Positions 1 through 12,898 of a stretch of DNA of 64,000 nucleotides are shown here, piece by piece (the stretch's first letter is position 1; every line of letters starts with the position of its first letter). The notes under the pieces are model-generated. The model was not told the origin of the DNA and searched no databases. It saw nothing but the letters and a program-made list of their open reading frames with translations. Both the position numbers and the translations under genes were made by a program. The DNA is taken from positions 437,279 to 501,278 of the forward strand of contig ONZQ02000012.1 of NCBI GenBank assembly GCA_900312665.1, written 5' to 3'. This DNA comes from Cephalotrichum gorgonifer (lineage: Eukaryota > Ascomycota > Sordariomycetes > Microascales > Microascaceae).

Positions 1-1480
1 TGCCGGTATCGACAACAAACCACCCAACATATGTTGTACATTTGCCGTCGCGCTCGGCCGACTACCGTTGGAAGATACCATTTCCCAAAACGATAATGGC
101 TATCCTCCCCGCACACCTCCGCGGGACTCTGGGTACGCTAGTTGGCGGTCAGGCTGATCGGGACCATGCTAATCGGCCCCGTCGGTCGAGCGTGCGATTA
201 CTCATACTTTTATTTGTATTATTTGAGATCATCGCTTTCGGACGCTAGTCTAAACAAGCAACAGCACTTAGGAGATGAGAGGATACTCTCCCTCATCGCT
301 CCCACCTTCGCACTTGCGTGGGAAGCTGCTGCGGCTACAAGTACAAGTACTTGCAAGGTCATTCCTTGCTCGTGCTTGGAGCTATTACGCAACGGAGAAT
401 TCACGATTGGTCAAGGGCAGGCCAACATCGAATGCTTGTCCGCTCTACCTGGGATAGGATGAAGATGCACCCTTCCCGGCAAGGATAATACCAATGCTTG
501 TATTAACCTCGAATACTGTTATACTCTGTCACACCGACCCCAGATTAATTTAAAAATCCTGCCCATCAAGGCACTTGTTGGGTTTACATCCTCGACGCCC
601 TCACTGTTCAGCCCAAAGGAACAGGAGCCGTCGAGAACTTCTGGGAGTCTGGCTCCTCTATTATAGCTTTTACTCGTACAATTTCCACCAGAATGTCGTG
701 AGCTGAGCTCCACCTTCCTTCCCTATGCTTTGTGCAAGCATGTCGGTACTGCGGGTCGCGATACGACAGGCAGGCTAACTAAGTCACTGGGTCAGACGAA
801 CGGAATCTGCCCTACGTCATTTGCTTTTTTCTCCAGGGGTGCATGCATTCTTCACTCAACTCCGAAATTAGTCTTTCTCAAGAGTCTACAAAGTAGTAAG
901 TCTTATTTTCGGCTATACTTGTACAGGTACATGGTAACTGGCAGCATGCTAACTCTACTGCCGGTTATTATCCAATAGCAGGCCGTACCGGAGCACGACC
1001 GAACCCTTGGACCAGTGGGTCCGGGTCCCGGGCTTGCTGTATCCCCTGCCGATCCCATCTCCTTACAAGGACTGGGTTGTCCAGCTTGCCCCTACCACGT
1101 CTGCCAGCAAGTCCGACAGCGCACCAGTGGTATCTCCGTTAGGCAGACTTGTGGCGCATGTAGTTCTTCCCTCCTCTCCCCAATCAGAGCTTGACATGTT
1201 GGGCGAACAGATGCCACTTGCATGGGTAATTACTTTTTTCAGCCCAGCCTCATGGCACTGTCTGTCGATCCTTTCTCTCTGGGTGCCATAGCCGGCGGTT
1301 CTCCGAGGACGATCCGGTTCAACGAAAGATGAAGATCGTCGACTTCCGGCAGAGGGCCCATCAACATCAGAACGGCAATGTGCAAACGAACGGAGCGGGC
1401 ATTGATGGGATCTCTCAGAATTTTCTTCTTGATGAAGGGGTAGTGCTTGGGAAATCACCTCGTCCTCCACCAAGGGGGCT
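1..1480. other. intergenic sequence, left edge
   Basis: No reading frame here has a credible start, splice pattern or recognisable protein. Open frames are short and present on both strands. The right end is the promoter of the secreted-protein gene at 1636. Confidence 0.6.
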
Positions 1481-1484
1481 AATG

Positions 1485-1493
1485 GATATAAAA
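1485..1493 (+). promoter_or_regulatory. TATA box of the 1636 gene
   Basis: The sequence GATATAAAAA occurs about 145-150 nt before the ATG at 1636. It is followed by a pyrimidine-rich leader (about 1520-1630) with many CTTC/CATC steps, an arrangement common in strongly expressed fungal genes. The transcription start is inferred to lie near 1515-1530. Confidence 0.55.
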
Positions 1494-1635
1494 ACAGCGT
1501 TCCCGGAGCTCGACGCTATCACTTCTCCCTTCGTTCTGCATCCAACCCAAGTACACCATCATCTTCTCCCTATTCTTCAATAGCCTCCTAATTCTATCTC
1601 TTAATATTCCGTTCTTTATCTAATCCACCATCAAC

Positions 1636-2481
1636 ATGAAGGCCAACTTCTTCACCACCCTCGCCACTCTGGCTGTCTCGGCCTTCGCCGCCCCCCAGGT
1701 CTCCGCCGCCGGCGGCCTTGTGGAACGCCAGGTTCCCAACCCCCTTGGTAACCTTGGTGGTGCCAATGCTCCCGGTGTTCCAGGTGGTCTTGGTGGTATT
1801 GGCGGCGGCGAGCCCCCCGCCGTTCCCGGCGATGTTGGCGGCGTTGATGGCGAGACCCCCAGCGCCCCGGCGGACATTGGTGGCGTCGACGGACTCATCG
1901 TGATCATCACTGGCCTCACTGGTGACCTTACTACCGGCTTCGGCAACATTGGTACGTCGTTTTCTCACATTCCACCCTTTCCCCCCGCCCTGAGCTTCCA
2001 CCGCTTGCTTTGGGAAGACGGCCATACTAAACATCTTATAACAGGCGACCTCGCCGGCCAGGTCGACTCCGGCGATAGCACTCCGGAGGAGGTCCAGCCC
2101 ACCATCGTCAACGAGCTCCTCGTCATCCAGCTCAACCTCGAGAGGATCGTCACCCAGCTCACTGGCCAGGCCGGCATCCCCGTTGCCGGCGCAGACGTCG
2201 ACCGCCTTGTCGCCGCGCTCGACGCCCTCGTGAACGTCCTGCTGGCGAACGTGACCCTGCTGGTCACCATACTCGGCATCAGCCCCCAGCTCATCTCCAT
2301 CCTCCACTCTGTCTTCACCCTGCTCTCCAACGTCCTGTTTCTCGTCACCGGCATCGTCGCCGCCGTCGTGCCCGGCCTCCTCGTCTCCCTTAGCCCCCTC
2401 CTTGCCGCTCTCGGCAACGCTGTTCTCGCCCCTCTCCTCACTATTGTCGCCGGTCTCGTTGCCGGTCTCGCTGGTATTTAA
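1636..2481 (+). CDS. small secreted Gly/Pro-rich protein with hydrophobic C-terminal half
   Basis: This is a predicted 250-aa extracellular or wall protein of unknown function. Exons are 1636-1951 and 2045-2481. The intron 1952-2044 (93 nt) starts GTACGT, has a TACTAAAC branch site and ends ACAG; because 93 is a multiple of three the unspliced frame also stays open. Residues 1-24 are a signal peptide, and Glu-Arg-Gln at 30-32 looks like a propeptide cleavage site. Residues 33-83 are Gly/Pro/Val-rich near-repeats (GGLGGIGGG, PGDVGG, PADIGG). The rest is an acidic linker followed by long Leu/Val/Ile-rich amphipathic and hydrophobic helices, with almost no Cys. It lacks the eight-Cys pattern of hydrophobins. 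A TATA box and CT-rich leader suggest strong expression. No family was recognised. Confidence 0.75.
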   Translation: MKANFFTTLATLAVSAFAAPQVSAAGGLVERQVPNPLGNLGGANAPGVPGGLGGIGGGEPPAVPGDVGGVDGETPSAPADIGGVDGLIVIITGLTGDLTTGFGNIGTSFSHIPPFPPALSFHRLLWEDGHTKHLITGDLAGQVDSGDSTPEEVQPTIVNELLVIQLNLERIVTQLTGQAGIPVAGADVDRLVAALDALVNVLLANVTLLVTILGISPQLISILHSVFTLLSNVLFLVTGIVAAVVPGLLVSLSPLLAALGNAVLAPLLTIVAGLVAGLAGI

Positions 2482-3047
2482 AGGGGGCACTTTGTGGGAA
2501 GGTTTAAGGTGATTGGTTCTACGGGTTGGCATGCGCAATGTGAGCATGTTAACGGACAAAATCGGGGGCTTTAGCGTTCGAGTAGAGTACATTTGGACTA
2601 CATTTTCACAATAATATTTTTTAGGCCTACCATACTACCATAGGGATTCCTTCCCCCATGCACTGTGACGACGAAAATATGTATGCATCTACGGAGGGTA
2701 GACTCCTAAAGTGCATTTTTGCTTGTGACTACATGCCAAGTGCCACACAGCCACTTAAAGTTAAGCTGGGAATCACGGAAATATCCGGTTATTTAGCCAA
2801 GTCCGAGTTCCATACCATAGTCAATTACTTCAATTACATCTAGGTCACCATCTCACAACACTTCAAAATATAACCCGAGAGGAGAAAGGCGACAAAGCAG
2901 CGTAGATGCGATCAGCATATCGAACTAGTAACATTTGAAGGTATTCAACATCACCCAGAACAGCTCCCCTCCCTCCCTCTTCTTTCACCATCCTTCCTCC
3001 TCCACTACCAACCCACTCTCGGGGCCCTCAAAACCACAGGGAAAGAC
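2482..3047. other. convergent 3' intergenic spacer
   Basis: This spacer separates the 3' ends of the secreted-protein gene (+) and the chitin-binding gene (-). It has AT-rich patches such as AATAATATTTTTTAGG near 2610, plausible polyadenylation signal, and nothing else recognised. Confidence 0.5.
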
Positions 3048-3902
3048 CTAGGCCTCCCTGCATTCGCCCCACTCCGGCTGACACCCAACGGTAACGAGAC
3101 AATTAAGATCCGCGTCGCCGCAGAAGCCCCATCGAGAGCAGCAGTTCCCGGCAGCCGACCCGATGCAGGTGACGCCCAGGGTGCCTCCGCAGGACCCGTC
3201 AGAACTGACAGGGAGGCCTGGGTTCACCGGGGCCGAGGGTTCTGGCGTCGGCTCGGCCGTCGGCTCGGCGCTCGAGGGAGGCTCTGCCGAGGCCGTCCCC
3301 TCGGGAGGACTGCTCGGGGAGGGGCTTTCGACAGGGGGGGTCTCGCCGCCCTCGCAATCGCCGAAGAGTGACTGGCAGCCAGTCCCGCAGTACTCCTCCG
3401 ACGCTCCGCACCAGAAGAACTGAGAGCAGCATCCGCCGAAGGTAGAGCCGGCGCAGGTCGTCGTGTTTCCGCACATGCCGTTCGTTGTGACAGTCAATTC
3501 CGTGCCGGGGGGGAGCTGAGGTTCAGTTGATGTAGTCGGCTCAGTCGGCCCAGTGGTTTCAGTAGGCGAGGCGGTCGTGGTCGGCTCAGGCTCGCTGGTC
3601 GGCGGCGGGGGCGCGTCGCCACACCGGCCGAAGTTGGGCTGGCAGTTCGCGATCTCGGTGCAGAAGATGTCGGCGTCGCCGCAGTACCCGAACTGCGAGC
3701 AGCACAGGTTATCGGGACACACCGCGTTCTGGAAGTTGGCACCGCACCTGACGTCCTGCCTCTTTGCGAGCCTAAAGTGGTCCAAGAATTCTCGCTCCGA
3801 GATGGCGTTGAATCCCGAGATGAAGCCGGGGACGGCGGAGGCTGAGGCACCGGAGGCACTCAGAGAGGCGGCCACGGCCAAAGCGAGAGATGTCCAAAGC
3901 AT
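3048..3902 (-). CDS. secreted chitin-binding protein with three ChtBD1 (hevein-like) domains
   Basis: The protein is 284 aa, has no intron and is predicted extracellular. The ATG at 3902 is chosen because it starts a clear signal peptide (MLWTSLALAVAASLSASG); the frame is open further upstream but without secretion features. A Lys-Arg site lies near residue 46. Three Cys-rich modules of about 40 residues follow, each with the hevein pattern CC-S-x-F/W-G/W-x-CG and a closing Cys-x-x-x-x-G-x-C: about residues 50-95, 138-182 and 240-284. They are separated by Pro/Thr/Ser/Glu-rich linkers that are probably O-glycosylated. No catalytic domain is present, so it is a pure binding protein that may coat the fungus's own chitin or bind free chitin fragments. 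The family assignment is firm; the biological role is inferred. Confidence 0.88.
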   Translation of the reverse strand: MLWTSLALAVAASLSASGASASAVPGFISGFNAISEREFLDHFRLAKRQDVRCGANFQNAVCPDNLCCSQFGYCGDADIFCTEIANCQPNFGRCGDAPPPPTSEPEPTTTASPTETTGPTEPTTSTEPQLPPGTELTVTTNGMCGNTTTCAGSTFGGCCSQFFWCGASEEYCGTGCQSLFGDCEGGETPPVESPSPSSPPEGTASAEPPSSAEPTAEPTPEPSAPVNPGLPVSSDGSCGGTLGVTCIGSAAGNCCSRWGFCGDADLNCLVTVGCQPEWGECREA

Positions 3903-6900
3903 AGTTGACGTTGCGAAGGTAGACCTGGCTTCTAGGAATGAGAGACAACCTTCTTCCTCCGAAAGGGAGTGGGTGTGTGCGAAGAGCACGTCGAAGGCCT
4001 CAAAACTGGGAACGGCACGTGGACGTGGAGTCGAGGCCCTTCTCCTACTTCCTGCAGGTAGGGGGAAAGAAAACAAAGAAGGACGCAAGTTGGGGAAGCA
4101 CACAGATGAGGGACGGAAGAAAGCTTCCTGCACGCCAGATATACTATCGACGGCGGGCTCCCGGCCAAGAGTGTGTGCCACCGTCGGATAAAAAAGAGTT
4201 GGGGTTCGGAGAGGGGAGCGGGGAGGGGGTGTGATATCCAGAGGCCTTAATTGTAAGGGGAGGGAAATCTAAGGTCACTATGGAAGGATATCGGAAGAGA
4301 TACGGCGTATCAGCGGCGGGCATCGCGACATTAAACTATAATTGTCGGCTCATTTTCTGAACCAGGACATATGTGCACATCCGGGTAGCATCCCTGCCCA
4401 CATGGGCCTACCGCCACCGTATCGAAAGACGGATTTTTTTTTTTTCAATTCGGTGGTAGTGGTGTCCTATAAGGGTCCATTTGGGGTAGATTGTTCGTTT
4501 ATGTGGGCTCGAAGCGAGCTGCTCAGTCTGCTTGTCAGAGCAACGCACAGATGAGACGGTCGGCCGGAAAGGGAAACCCCGTATTAGAAAAATAGGTAGC
4601 TCCAAGCCCAACGTTGATATTGCGTATATATTGCAGGACTGTGGGAGGTGGACGCCTCGGGAGTCGAGGGAATGCCCACGGTGCCTCGCGGCGCAAACGG
4701 TTAAATATCCGGTGGCCCATCTAGCCGGAATAAGATGGCTTGGCGACGAAATGCCGCTACCTTATCGGAATATCGGCTCCGCGTGGGGACCTGCTCGGCA
4801 GATGGCTTCGACAATGCATGGAAATGAAGCCCACCAAGACCGTGATATGGGGTCCGGGGGGGACGGGGCGGATTTGTGTTTTGAAGCCGCTGGGATAGTT
4901 CCTTCTTGATCTTACGGGTCGTATTTTATTCCGCGAGCGGCTTGGCGTCAAGGAGGTCAATCTCCATTGGCCAGGTGCCTGAAACTTTCCCTTAGAAGTT
5001 GAGTGATGATCGACTCCGCACCGGGACCAAGCCCGAATTCCATATCCCGCGGGACGTAGTTATGAGGCCGGGAAAGGGACCACTTTTTACGGGGAAGTTA
5101 CCGTGGAGCGGGACGAGGGAAGTGACCACGTGGCGAGGAGGTTGAGCTGTGCGAGCTCTCTCTTTCTTTACGCGATACTACCGTGGTATTAGAAAGACAG
5201 AACGATATCAGGCGCGATGCATACCAAGATTTATAGTTCGTCCATCATTTGGCAGAATGCAGAGAGAAAAAAATGATGGAACATCGACGATGAGAAGTCA
5301 TATCGGCAGTTCCGCTTATTCAGCCTCCCCGCAATAAACCCCGCTTGCTCCACCCAGGATGCTACCTTTACTTCGGGAACAAATCCGTGTTATCGGCAGG
5401 AAGCTCGATCCAGGATCCATCGGGTAAGTTTCCCCGATTTGATCTAGAGGTCGTCTCCGCTGTAGGCTTATATAGACGGGAGTGCACAAGTGTGGATGGA
5501 TCTCTGCCGGATTACCGACCCCCACCTCAAACCCCGATTGCCGTACCTTGCACTCTCATTCTCCAGTGACACCCGTTTCCCCGTGTATGTCAGAGCAAAA
5601 GCTCGATTAGCCATGAGCAGCTGAGGAGATGGAAGCCGAGGGACGAAATGTCTGTCGCATTTATAGTGGGAAAGGGCGTTTCCTTGTCCCAAAGCTCGAA
5701 AGCGAGCCGCGCCGAGCCATATATCCTGCCCACAACTTGCATAGAGGTCGGGACGAAGACCCCAACGCCCACTATAATCAACCAACTCCTTACTGCATGC
5801 CGTCGCGGCCTATAAGAGACAACCAACCCACCTCGCGCGGCCTTAAACATCTGCCTCTTATATCTGCAGTTACCTCAGTCTACAATCCCTGGGTGTCTAG
5901 ACCCGTACCGGGATCGGCGAAGGATACCCTTCAACTTCTTTGCGTCGTTCCTGGAGCGACCAGCTTCCGCTCGTTGGAGTGGACTGGTGTGAATTTGAAT
6001 CCGTAGACAATCAGTGCTAGGACCGATGGACGGGCACGCGAGGCCATCGAGTACATCGGGCCTTGTCTTGATGTCCCAGAAGGGACAGTAACCTATAGGC
6101 TGTTATATTTCGTTCTCCGGGGGCTTTACAGGACTCCAACGGTGTTGCTCAAATTTACTTCGTAATTTGCTACACGGAAATAGTTATGTCATGTGTTACA
6201 ATACCTGGACTCGGAGTCGTTATCACAAGGGAATCCATCCCACTCTGCGATAAAGTCTTAAAAGGGTTTAATGAGGCGACTGTTCAAGAGTTTTTCTTGT
6301 GCCATATCCAGTAGACAATAGCAGCCGAGGCATCTATGCACTATAGTTAGGTTCCTTTGTTGTACTAGATATTGGCTCGGTTGACTTCTACTTGGGTGTA
6401 GAAAAGCTAGGCCCGAACCATCTCGTGGTGTTATAATATTTAGCGCAGATCTAACGGGGGATACATCTCACTCATACGATTCTCTTGCGGGTATATAGGA
6501 GACAACCGAGGTTCTCTTGAGATATACGACCAGCCCGGCAGGTGTTGTTCTACTAAACTATGGTAAACCCTCTGAGATATATGGCTCCTAACGGGTTATA
6601 TTCTCCCCGAATTCATCGAGGCATGCTTACGGAAGCTATTCTCTCGGTTCTAGGCGTCGAAGAGCGGGCGAAACCCCAATACTCGTATACCCTTTCCTCT
6701 GCGTGCGTGCAAATGCTACCGACGACGTTGTATAACGGTCGTGTGCCATACCCCGACTCACTGGCGCCCCATATGTTTGACATACTCCTGCATCCATTCC
6801 GCATTTGCAGGGGCTACGGCTCCGATGTGGAAGATTACAACGATGTATGCGATGACGGCGAGACATGTATCTGCTCTTGGATTGCCGTCAAGCACCAACT

Positions 6901-9900
6901 TGTGGACCTATGCATTGTCTCCGGCCAGATATCGCTTATGGGCATACACATTACCCCGATTCTCCTTCTATCCTTCCATCCAATATACTCCAAGCAAACG
7001 TCTTGACCACGATACGATTAAGATAGCTACTAAACTATCCGCTCCTATGGCTCTCGCCATGCTCGATCAGCCCGAGGGCGACGGCCGCTCCCCGCAACCT
7101 CCGAAGTCTCCAACTTGAGAGTTATGATGAATAACTACATACCACCGATGACGAGGTTAAACGACATGTAGTTTAAGCCTGTTCTACGCTGAGGAGCAGG
7201 ACGGTGGCCCCTCTCCCTTGCTGCATCCTGCTTTCTTCCAGGATTCAGAACAACATGTCCAGGTGGCCTTTCTACCTTAACTATACCTAGATTGTTAGAT
7301 CAGTGAGGTTGAGATCCATAATTTACATCATACGTGTGGCCATGGGTCCTCCTACAGCAAGTTCTCTGTCAGAGGGTTTAGCGGGAACCGCCTTGGCACC
7401 ACGACGTGGGGTCCCAGGAGCTCATTTCCTTTCTATAGCGGCCGGACTGGCAAACCACACACAGGGAAAGCAGAAATCTTATCAACCTCATCCTAAATAC
7501 TCCCTTACCATCTTATATGGTTCTTGTACTAGCGGTGTCTGTCTACCAGCCATATCAGCACGAGGACGTCAGGCACTGAACCCCCAATCCAGTATCTGTT
7601 TGTCCCACCCACCATCCTTACCTGCACCCCCACCCTCCTTCACGTGCCGTGTGAAGATTGGCAGTCGGAGATTTTTCACCCTCTGGATTTCTATTTTAAT
7701 GACAGCTTTCGCATTGTGCACGGACTGGCTCCTAAACCCCCACTGGCTCAGACGGAGATATTGGCAAGCACGCTCAGACGTGGAGGCCAGAGACCGGAAA
7801 GTGGGGGAGGAAGAGGGGGTCCGAGGGTTGGTGCGACGGTGTTGGCGGAGGGTTGTGATCTAGTTGTCAAGGGGATCAAGAGGCGCTATCACCCACTCGA
7901 AGTGCAACTGACCAGTGACTATGGCTGGGATATACGAGAAAGAGGACTCACCTCACCCGCATCTCCTCTCACCGGTGTGGAGCCATAGCTTGGGTATCTG
8001 ATGAGGTATCCGGTTCCGGCCGCATCCACGGCATGGCATGGCCTGGGAGGCATCCAAGGGGTAGCTCACGGTAGTCAAGAAGGAGGGGTAGAAGTGGGAT
8101 AATAGACCGACATCCGTGCCCGAGGAATCGCAACTCACCCAGGCGCCAAACGCGGCACCGGTGAGCCGAACCCGATGGGAGGCTCTCTTCCACCATACTA
8201 GCTCAGAGGGCCTCCGTCTCCTCGGCCATGTGATAGCGTCAGACAACAGGCATCTCAAACCTCGGTAATATTTCTTGGTTCCAGGAAGTTGAAGGGAGGG
8301 AGGCGCGTACAGGATGGAGACGGAAAGTTCTAGGGTTCAAGCGGGCGGGACTGAGAGAGACGGACGCAAGCCTGCGCCAATGCCGGCAAGCCAATATCCG
8401 ATGCATGTCCTATGCCCTACTGCGTAGCTTAATCAAATGCAATCACTTGCATCAAACATGCGGGGAGGGCCGATCTGCCGGTGGCCTCGCGAGTAAACGT
8501 GGCGACGGCACCTCGTTCATAATACTGGGCTCCGAGTTCGGATCCTTGAGTCTGGTACGGCGGTGCGTGTCAGCCACGTGCGTACTCGTGTTGACCTTGT
8601 CCCCCGCTGGTACTTGTGGAGATTTGAACGGGTTTGGCCTCGGGGAACTCGCGGGCCGCAACCTCTTTCGTCCACATTTCTTCCGTTCTCGCGACCGAAA
8701 GGGGAAGTATGGAGAGCGGAAATTCTCCGCTACAAGGTTCTCAATCCGCCAACCTCGGTCAGGGACGACGACAGGGAAGATGGCTGCTGGGAGAGTTGCA
8801 CTGCATGTGCTGGGACCTCGTCACATTGCGAAGTGAGGGCTCGAGAGCCTTGGGGTGAGGGATGTACAGCGATTTCGGCTGCGAAGAGGGAGGCATACTT
8901 GGACTTGTATGCAGCAGACCATTCTATTTTCAGAGACACCCTTCAATATTCAAGGCCGTGTGTAGTGCATATGCGGATATAGCGGCGCAAAGGGGCTAGC
9001 GTCGACCAAAAGTTGACCTCGCAGCAGGGGAACAAGGAGACGCTGTCTTTGGAGTGGTAGGCCTCTTGCTAACTCAGCTTGGAAGGCAAGAGAATGGGAG
9101 GATGGTTTGAACGAGCCGCTCCTGCACGTTTTTCCCACATGACACGCCCACCCACCACCCGCCACCCACGCCCTTGAACGTGGCAGGGTAGCTCGGCGTC
9201 GCATTGCCGGGGAGGCTGACTTCGCTTCGATGCACTCTGGATGTTGCAGACAGGACGGGGAATAATGATCCTGCTGACTTGGGGGGGGGGAGGCTTGCTC
9301 CTCCCTGTTGACGAAAGACTTTCTGCGAGTACGAGTACGACGCCGCACTTTTACGCCCTCAGGATACCCTGACCTTGCCTAATCCGGAACGTGGCGTCCC
9401 TAACGGGGACCTTTTTTGCTGGTGGTCGATGGAACGAAGTGCCTCATCCTTGAATATCTCCCCTTCATTTATCCCCACGTTGCTACCAGTTCGCAAGACG
9501 GCACACGGCAATCTGGGCACTACCGTTGTCGAAACTCCCCGAGGAACGAGTCGGAACCATGGTTTCGACAGGTGGTTGTCTCCGACCTCAAACCCAAGAT
9601 CAATTTCAGGGTCTGTCCGAAGCCTGCCGGCGCGCCGGCGCTATTAGCCGCCGAGGTAGATTTAAGATTGTTTTCTCTTTTCGCCCATCAATGCTCAATG
9701 CTACATATATTAAAAGGTGTAAAACGAGAGACCCTCTTTTCTCCTTGGCGGTCGGGAGGGGAAAGAATACTTGGCTTGTATCTTGTCGAGGTCCGTGTCC
9801 GTGTTATTTTCGTGCGCGTACGATCCTTGCTGACCGGAATTTCTGGCCCGGTTCCTAGCGGCTGATGGCTCAGAAGAGGAATGGGGCCATGGGGAGTGCC

Positions 9901-9920
9901 TGTACGACGTAATGTATTAT

Positions 9921-9938
9921 TATGAGTAATTACTCATA
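9921..9938. repeat. perfect 18-bp palindrome
   Basis: TATGAGTAATTACTCATA reads the same on both strands with no spacer. It contains two overlapping TTACTCA half-site arrangements resembling bZIP (AP-1/Gcn4/Yap-type) sites. No gene is nearby, so its function is open. Confidence 0.6.
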
Positions 9939-9973
9939 CGAGGTAGTACTGGGTCACGCCGGCCCCGAGGATC

Positions 9974-9994
9974 CGTGTGGATATTATCCACACG
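9974..9994. repeat. perfect 21-bp inverted repeat (10-bp arms, 1-nt centre)
   Basis: The arm CGTGTGGATA at 9974-9983 is mirrored exactly at 9985-9994 around a single T. It begins 36 bp after another perfect palindrome. It could bind a dimeric regulator or form a cruciform; nothing nearby identifies a target gene. Confidence 0.6.
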
Positions 9995-12898
9995 AACTAG
10001 CCCAAGCCAGGATGGGAGGGCTTGATCGGGATAAGGTTGTTTTGAAACAGTACCCGGGGGTGGGGAGAGAACAGGGGGGAGAAGGGCGAGAAGAACAAGA
10101 AAAATAAGAAAAAGAAAAAGGAGCCAAGAACAAGAGACGAAGGGCCAGGCGGCAAGGAGTGTGGAGATACTCTGCAGGGTGTGATTGTGTGTGTCTGGGG
10201 AGGGTGCTGGCAGGTTACCTCTGGGCCGATATGCGGCGCATTATTCATACGCATACTTCTCCATACTCATACCTCTTGCTCCTCGCCCTCCTTTCGAGGT
10301 GGCATGTACATACAGTAGGTAGTGCACAAGTATGCGGGGGACGTGGCGCTCTCATGTCCCACAGATGATGTCTTTGCCCGCAGGATCCGGGGCGGCCTGC
10401 GTTGCGGACAACGTGGTGGCGTCGCTTTGTGGGAGATGAAGGTGGGATAATTCTTACAGCATGCACTACAACATCCACATCCCTCCGGCGGTGGTGGCCC
10501 TCGATCGAATCGGCAGTAGATTCGGGAGTTTTTCTGTTCTGGAGGCGCGGGCTCTTTTTCCGGAGAGCGTGGAGGGAACGACCCGTGCACGGAGAGGAGA
10601 TGATGACAGGATCTCCTCCCCCCCCCCAAAAGGATGATGTGGGACAGGCCTGGTTCCCAGTTCGTCGTCGCGAGCAGTCTTGACCGGGGTTATCATAAGA
10701 GTCGAACGAGGTAAAATTGACACGGACTGACAAGTAGGCCTTGGCGACCACGAGCCAAAGACGGCTTGACCACGGTCCTGGGCTCACCTCGGGCTTCGGA
10801 ACTTGCGGAAATAATAATTTTTTTTTTGCCCGTTCTCGAACTTTGGTTCAGCGCGGAAAGGGCGGCAATACAGACGGCCCGGGGTGGTGCGAGTTGCGAG
10901 TACTACTTACATGAGAGTATCGTCCGCGGAGTCGTTGGACCAGTGTCTAGTCCGATGAAGAGGCCAAGATATTAATAGAGCTAGCTTAGTTAGTCCCCTC
11001 TAACGGGGAAGCTAAAGAAGCGCTCCCGACCCAGAGACCAAGTTTCGCGACTAGCTACGATGAGGAAGGTGCAGAGAATATTGATGCCAAGACGTGCGCG
11101 TGCACGGTCTCTCGACTGTCATCCCAGCAGTAGTGGTGTACTGACTCCAATGGCCCACTCATGTCGGGATGAAAAGTATAATGGTCGGTGGCTTTGACCT
11201 CACACAAAGCATCCCTTGTGCGACGGCGGGCTGGAGCCGGCGCCTAGGATTAATGCTTGTACGACTTTTCGGAAACAGGACCACATTCGGTGGGCGGAAC
11301 CCTCCCCTTCTCCGTGAGTAATCCCAGTTTATGGATCGAGAGGGGGCAGCGGGGGGGAAGGGAGATGAGAAGATGACCAGGCGATCAGCGGAAAACTAGC
11401 CCTTGTTTGGAAACCCTTCGGTTCCCCAGGTTCCGACAATCCCTGCTGACGATCAAGGTATCGTGTGTTACTCAGGGCCGTCGAGATGTGCCCTCGCCTC
11501 CCCTTGCCCTGCCCTCGCCTCATCCAGAGCAGAGAGAACAAAAATGCACATACTCGTATTGTCTCTCCAGGTAAACCAAATTCGAGCGAAGCAAGCGGCG
11601 GCTGGCAGGCAACAACCCGGGCGACATCCCCCCCCTCGTATTTAACATCCCAGCCCGCCCCCCCTTTCCACTTTGAGGAAGACTCGGGACTCGGTTCTGC
11701 GGCCGTTCGAGAAGAATCCCTGGACCGCCGCCGTGGTCGGCGTCTCCTCCACCCCGGATGAGATCCTATTGGAGTAAAGCTGCGGCTCACGTTGCATCGA
11801 CCACCCGAACCAGATTTTTTCTGCAAGGTATATTAAGGGACACTTGTGGTCGCATCCGTTCCTGGGCGTGAGTAACACGGAAGATTCGTTCGACTCTGGC
11901 CCCACGGCAGCCTGGGGGAGCAGGAGAAAAGAGATAATAATCATGCATGTTTGAGAGTACTAAAGCTCACGGAAAGTAAAGCTGTAGGCGGGGCCGGGCT
12001 GGGCCTGAGTAGGGACGGTGTCGCCGCGGAGGTGGTGTGTGAATAGCTACAACGGGCATTACTCTGCAGCTGTGCGTCCATCGTCCGCTAATTTCTCCAA
12101 GGTGCTGGAGAGCATGCGGATGGGGCGGCGTTAGTCCCACGCTCGCTGTAACCCCAGACTGCACAGGACAGGACAGGGATGGCCTGCATGGCCTGTTTCT
12201 TCAAAGCGACGCCCCAAGGGGTGGGCGTCCTCAGCGTAATAGAACAGGTTGCCTGTGGGACGTTTGAGACCCGGTGTCCTGTCCAAAGCCTTTGGAGGAT
12301 CGACCAGGCAATACTTCTGACCGACCAACCAGTGATTGCCCCCCCCAGACCCAAGAACCGGAAAGAATGCGCCGCTGCGGCCGCCGCGAGCGAAGTAACC
12401 ACCACGCCGCATTGCCTGCCCCTCACCCCCCCCAGGGGTTCCCCATGTTGACCGAGTCAGTCCTTTCGGAGCAGCGGAGCCCTGTCAACGATATTGGCAT
12501 ATTTCCAGTGCGACCTGGCGTCGTCCCTTGCGCATGGCCAAGTCGTTCCTCGGCCCCGCCCCCCACCCCGAAGTCACGTCGTAGGCAAGACGGCGCCCCC
12601 CCCCCCCAATTACCCTTCTTCTTGCTCCCCTGATCCTCGCCGAGATGCTTGGAGAGAAACAACACATAAGAACCATGGATCCCCCCGCCTCCAAGAGATC
12701 CCCTTTCTCGGCCCGCTCCCCAAGCAGAAAGGATTGACCTTCTCTCTTCGTCTTTCTTGACTCCCACCCCAAAAAGGGCAAAAGATCTTCCCCCTTCTGC
12801 CTTCCCGCCCTCTGTTTCTTCTCCGTAACACGAGACCCGAACTCTTATCTCCACCCTCCAACCAGAAAAAACAGAGAAAAAGAGAGTGAGATAACAAT

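Larger units (their letters stand above)
3903..12898. other. gene-poor stretch of about 9 kb
   Basis: No gene can be supported here. Open frames up to about 190 codons occur on both strands but are low in complexity, lack spliceable continuations and match no family I know. The stretch contains purine-rich tracts (about 10050-10150), G/C homopolymers of 10 or more (9281-9290, 10618-10627, 12596-12607) and two perfect palindromes near 9930 and 9984. From about 12600 it becomes CT-rich and is probably the tyrosinase promoter. It could hold non-coding transcripts or decayed genes; the sequence alone does not show which. Confidence 0.5.

Noticed and set aside
1594..2592. 332-codon acidic open frame antisense to the secreted-protein gene
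   Set aside because: It mirrors the Gly/Pro-rich codons of the plus-strand gene, which has a TATA box, signal peptide and a proper intron. The Asp/Glu/Gly composition is a typical shadow.
6007..6165. 53-codon protein-like open frame in the gene-poor region
   Set aside because: The segment EYIGPCLDVPEGTVTYRLLYF looks coding, but there is no start, no spliceable partner and no recognised homologue. It could be a gene relic; the evidence is too weak for a feature.
6560..7006. 148-codon open frame in the gene-poor region
   Set aside because: No domain, signal peptide, promoter or intron signals; the opposite strand is equally open.
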